A stretch of 64,000 nucleotides of DNA, from the NCBI RefSeq assembly GCF_029227915.1, contig NC_079877.1, positions 20,859,851 to 20,923,850 of the forward strand. Reading direction: 5' to 3'. This DNA comes from Hydractinia symbiolongicarpus. Its lineage: Eukaryota; Cnidaria; Hydrozoa; Anthoathecata; Hydractiniidae. Made by a program: the position numbers and the translations under genes. Shown here in pieces: positions 60,170 to 64,000 of this stretch (positions are counted from its first letter, which is position 1; each line of letters opens with the position of its first letter). The notes beneath the pieces are model-generated. The model did not search any database, was not told the DNA's origin, and worked only from the letters and a program-made list of their open reading frames with translations.

Positions 60170-62060
60170 AAAAGCCGTAATAAGGCTTTTTGCAGCATAA
60201 TTAAGGACTTACTCGCAAACTACGTGGCTCCACGTGTCCGCGCTAGTTGCCATTGGTGTATTCGTCGCAATCTCATTGGACTACCACGTGCCAAATTTTT
60301 TTCTTTGGGGCCATGACCTAATATCACCTTCAACTACGCGCATAGCCTTCTAAAAGCTGTAATATGCCCATTTGCCGCCCAATGAAGGCCTCACACGTAT
60401 ATCACGTAGTTCCACGAGCGTATGCATGGTATCATTGGTCTAGTCCTTTTATTCTCAATGGACTAAAACGTCCCAGTCTATTCCCTTGGCAGACTGTCCT
60501 TATATGACCTTCAACTACGCGCATAGCCTTCTAAAAGCTGTAATATGGCTTTTTGCGGCCTAATTACGGCCTTACTCGTAAATTACGTCGCTCCAAGAGC
60601 CTGAACATGGTATCATTGGTTTAGTCCTTTCAATCTCAATGGACTAAAACGTCCCAAGTCGTTTTCTTTGAAGCCATGGCCTTATATCACCGTCAACTAC
60701 GTGCATAGCCTTCTAAAATCTGTAATATGGCCTTTTGCGGCTGAATTACGGCCTTACTCGCAAATCACGTGGTTCCACGAGCCTGCGCATGGTATCATTG
60801 GTTTAGTCCTTTCAGTCTCAACGGACTACAATGTCCCAAGTCGTTTTCTTTGGCGTCCTTTCCTTATACCACAGTCAACTACGTGCATAGCCTTCTAAAG
60901 GCCCTAATATGGTTTTTGCAGCCTAATTAAGGACTTACTCGTAAATAACGTGGCTCCACGAGTCCGCCCAAAATTCCATTGGTGTAGTCCATGCAGTCTC
61001 AATGGACTACCACGTCCCAAGTCCTTTCCTTGGAGCCATGGCCTTATATCACCGTCAACTACGTGCATAGCTTTCTAAAAGCTGTAATATGGTCTTTTGC
61101 GGCCCAATTACCGCCTTACTCGTAAATCACGTGGTTCCACGAAACTGGGCATGGTATCATTGGTTTTGTCTTTTCACTCTCAATGGACTACAATGTGCCA
61201 ACTCGATTTCCTTGGCGCCCTGTTCTTATATCACCTTCAACTACGGGCATAACCTTCTAAAATCTGTAACATAGCCCTTTGCCGCCTAATAAAGGCTTTA
61301 CTCGTAAATCACGCAGTTTCTCGAGCCTGCGCATGGTATCATTGGTCTAGTCTTTTCAGTCTCAATGGACTACAACGTCCCAAGTCGTGTTCCTTAGCGC
61401 CTTCTTCTTATACCACAGTCAACTACGTGCATAGCCTTCTAAAAGCCGTAATAAGGCTTTTTGCAGCATAATTAAGGACTTACTCGCAAACTACGTGGCT
61501 CCACGTGTCCGCGCTAGTTGCCATTGGTGTATTCGTCGCAATCTCATTGGACTACCACGTGCCAAGTTTTTTCTTTGGGGCCATGACCTAATATCACCTT
61601 CAACTACGCGCATAGCCTTTTAAAAGCTGTAATATGCCCATTTGCCGCCCAATGAAGGCCTTACACCTATATCACGTAGTTCCAGAAGCGTATGCATGGT
61701 ATCATTGGTCTAGTCCTTTTAGTCTCAATGGACTAAAACGTCCCAGTCTATTCCCTTGGCAGCCTGTCCTTATATGACCTTCAACTACGCGCATAGCCTT
61801 CTAAAAGCTGTAATATGGCCTTTTGCGGCTGAATTACGGCCTTACTCGCAAATCACGTGGTTCCACGAGCCTGCGCATGGTATCATTGGTTTAGTCCTTT
61901 CAGTCTCAATGGACTACAATGTCCCAAGTCGTTTTCCTTGGCGCCCTTTCCTTATACCACAGTCAACTACGTGCATAGCATTCTAAAAGCGGTAATATGG
62001 CTTTTTGCGGCATAATCAAAGCTTTACTTGGAAACTACGTGGCCCAACGTGTCGGCGCAA
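60170..62060 (+). repeat. 7-monomer duplication of about 1271 bp
   Basis: The monomer beginning AAAAGCCGTAATAAGGC near 60170 recurs near 61441, and the following monomers match through the TTTGCCGCCCAATGAAGG unit. The two copies then differ by one monomer (landmarks 60668 and 61756, 1088 apart), showing recent unit loss in one of them. Confidence 0.65.
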
Positions 62061-64000
62061 GTTGCCATTGGTGTATTCGTCGCAATCTCATTGGACTACC
62101 ACGTGCCAAGTTTTTCTCCTTGGGGCCATGACCTAGTATCACCTTCAACTACGCGCATAGCCTTCTAAAGGCCGTAATATGGCTTTTTGCGCCTAATTAA
62201 AGCCTTACTCGTAAACTACGTGGCTCCACGTGTCTGCGCAAGATCCCATTGGTGTAGTCCTGGCAGTCTCAATAGACTACCACGTCCCAAATTCTTTTCC
62301 TTGGAGCCATGGCCTTATATCACCGTCAACTACGTGCATAACCTTCTAAAATCTGTAATATGGCCTTTTGCGGTCAAATTAAGGCCTTACTCGTAAATTA
62401 CGTAGTTCCACTAGGCTGCGCATGGTATCATTGGTCTAGTCCTTTCAGTCTCAATGGAGTAAAATGTGCCAAGTCGTTTTCCTTTGCGCCCTGTCCTTAT
62501 ATCACCTTCAACTACGCACATAGCTTTCTAAAAGCTGTAACATGGTCTTTTACCGAATAATAAAGGCTTTACACTTAAATCACGTGGTTCCACAAGCCTG
62601 CCCATGGTACTATTGGTCTAGTCCTTTCATTCTCAATGGACTACAACGTCCCAAGTCGTTCTCCTTGGAGCCATTACGTTATATCTTCGTCAACTACGTG
62701 TATAGCCTTCTATAATCCGTAATATGGCCTTTTGCGGCCTAATTAAAGCCTTACTCGTAAATTACGTGGCTCCACGTGTCCGCGCAAGATCCCTTTGGTG
62801 TAGTCCTTGCAGTCTCAAAGGAGTACCACGTCCCAAGTTCTATTCCTTGGTGCGATGACCTAATATCACCTTCAGCTACGTGCATAGCCTTTAAAAGCTG
62901 TAATATGGCCTTTTGCCGCCCGATAAAGGTTTTACACGTAAATCACGTAGTTCCACGAGCGTATGCATGGTATCATTGGTCTAGTCTGTTTAGTCTCAAT
63001 GGACTAAAACGTCCCAAGTCTATTCCCTTGAAGCCATGGCCTTATATCACCGTCAACTACGTGCATAGCCTTCTAAAATCTGTAATATGGCTTTTTGCGG
63101 CCTAATTAAGGCCTTACTCGTAAATTAAGTAGTTCCACGAGACTGTGCATGGTATCATTGTTCTAGTCCTTTCAGTCTCAATGGAGTACAATATGCCAAG
63201 TCACTTTCCTTGGCAGCCTATCCTTATATCACCTTCAACTACGCGCATAGCCTTCTAAAAGCTGTAACATGGCCTTTTGCCGATAATAAAGGCTTTACAC
63301 GTAAATCACGTAGTTCCACGAGCCTGCGCATGTTATCATTGGTCTAGCCCTTTCATTCTCAATGGACTGCAACGTGCCAAGTCGTTTTCTTTTGCTCCAT
63401 GGCTTTAAATCACACTCAACTACGCAAATAGCCTTCTAAAATCTGTAATATGGCTTTTTGCGGCCTAATTAAGGCCTTACACGTAAATTACGTAGTTCCA
63501 CGAGACTGCGCATGGTATCATTGTTCTAGTCCTTTCAGTCTCAATGGAGTACAATATGCCAAGTCATTTTCTTTGGAGCCATGGCCTTATATCATCTTCA
63601 ACTACGCGCGTAGCCTTCTAAAAGCTGTAACATGGTTTTTTGCGGAGTATTTAAGGCCCTTCGGTTATATTGCGTGTTTCCACGTGTCCGCAAAGGTCGC
63701 CATGCGTATACTCCTTGCAGTCTCAATGGACTACAACTGCCCATGTTGCTTTCTATGGCGCCATGGCCTTACAGCAACGTCAATTACGCGCATAGCCTTC
63801 TAAAATCTGTAACATGGCCTTTTGCCGCCTAATCAAGGCTTTACTCGTAAATTACCTAGTTCCACGAGGCTGCGCATGGTATCATTGCTCTATTCCTTGT
63901 AGTGTCAATGGACTACAACGTCCCAAGCCGTTTTTCTTGGACCCATGACCTAATATCACCTTCAACTGCGCGCATAGCCTTCTATAAGCCGTAATATGAC

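Larger units (their letters stand above)
7428..64000 (+). repeat. 182-bp tandem satellite array, about 311 monomers, continuing past the window
   Basis: Recurring landmarks (TAATATGGC, CACGTAAAT, GGTCTAGTCC, CCTTATATCACC, CATAGCCTTCTAAAA) repeat every 180-183 bases from about 7428 to the last base, always in the same orientation. No transposon, gene or unrelated block interrupts it. Two monomer classes alternate irregularly: one with CCACGTGTC followed by GTTGCCATTGG or AGATCCC, the other with CCACGAGCC followed by GCATGGTATCATTGG. Copies near the left edge are diverged; inner copies form higher-order repeats. The many 61-72 aa reading frames arise because one frame of the monomer lacks stops. 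They overlap by 19 bases and shift frame each unit (182 is not a multiple of 3). A centromeric or heterochromatic satellite is the likeliest identity. Confidence 0.95.

Noticed and set aside
7785-63832. More than 150 tandem reading frames of 61-117 aa on the plus strand, many beginning MAFCRLIKALHVNHVVPR
   Set aside because: They are one stop-free frame of the 182-bp monomer. Successive frames overlap by 19 bases and change phase because 182 is not a multiple of 3. Amino-acid changes are as frequent as silent ones, many copies are broken, and no start context, signal or domain is recognisable. A dN/dS test on aligned monomers and satellite RNA or peptide data would be needed to revive a coding claim.
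7428-64000. CRISPR array
   Set aside because: The whole unit repeats; there are no unique spacers between short identical repeats, no cas genes, and the context is eukaryotic.
7428-64000. tRNA, rRNA or 5S-type genes inside the repeat
   Set aside because: The 182-bp length and hairpins raised the idea of a tandem RNA gene, but I found no convincing A/B-box pair, tRNA cloverleaf or 5S-like core.

Overview
The window joins two very different things: about 7.1 kb of compact, intron-less, virus-like genes (1-7067) and about 56.6 kb of uninterrupted tandem satellite DNA (about 7428-64000). The gene block looks like part of an integrated double-stranded DNA virus-like element of the Polinton/Maverick/polinton-like virus (PLV) kind. 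It has a short A32/FtsK-HerA-type packaging ATPase directly next to a candidate double-jelly-roll major capsid gene, with several small one- or two-membrane-segment proteins tightly packed around them. From memory of protein families, with no search run, these products most resemble ones predicted in cnidarian (coral, anemone, hydrozoan) genomes. I therefore suggest an invertebrate animal, probably a cnidarian. The satellite argues for a eukaryotic chromosome rather than a free virus.

Gene block. A plus-strand gene cut by the left edge (1-780) converges on a minus-strand series of eight genes read from 5260 down to 841: a 187-aa protein, the capsid candidate, the ATPase, a conserved protein with a membrane leader, a proline/glutamine-rich single-pass protein, a 75-aa membrane protein, a 43-aa protein and a 141-aa two-segment protein. 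Many neighbours touch or overlap. A divergent plus-strand gene (5299-6477) shares a 38-bp AT-rich promoter gap with the series and encodes a tail-anchored 392-aa protein. A small plus-strand gene (6732-7067) follows. Short perfect hairpins lie just after most stop codons, which suggests a hairpin-type transcript-end signal. No DNA polymerase, integrase or protease gene is visible, so at most part of an element is present.

Transition (7068-7427). There is a run of small palindromes, then a G-rich tract able to form G-quadruplexes, then degenerate repeats around a TTTGACGT motif.

Satellite (about 7428-64000). The monomer is about 182 bp, roughly 311 copies, all in one orientation, with no foreign insertion seen. 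Copies near the gene block (7.4-18 kb) are diverged and irregular. Further in, the array is organised into higher-order repeats: a 6-mer of 1092 bp, a 14-mer of about 2543 bp that shortens to a 13-mer, and a 5/10-mer of about 910/1819 bp, plus multi-kilobase segment duplications. Each monomer carries up to six short dyad symmetries, and recurring internal deletions fall on them. The many 61-72 aa reading frames in the array come from the monomer itself and I do not call them genes. The layout resembles the edge of a centromeric or other large heterochromatic satellite block with a PLV-like element beside it.
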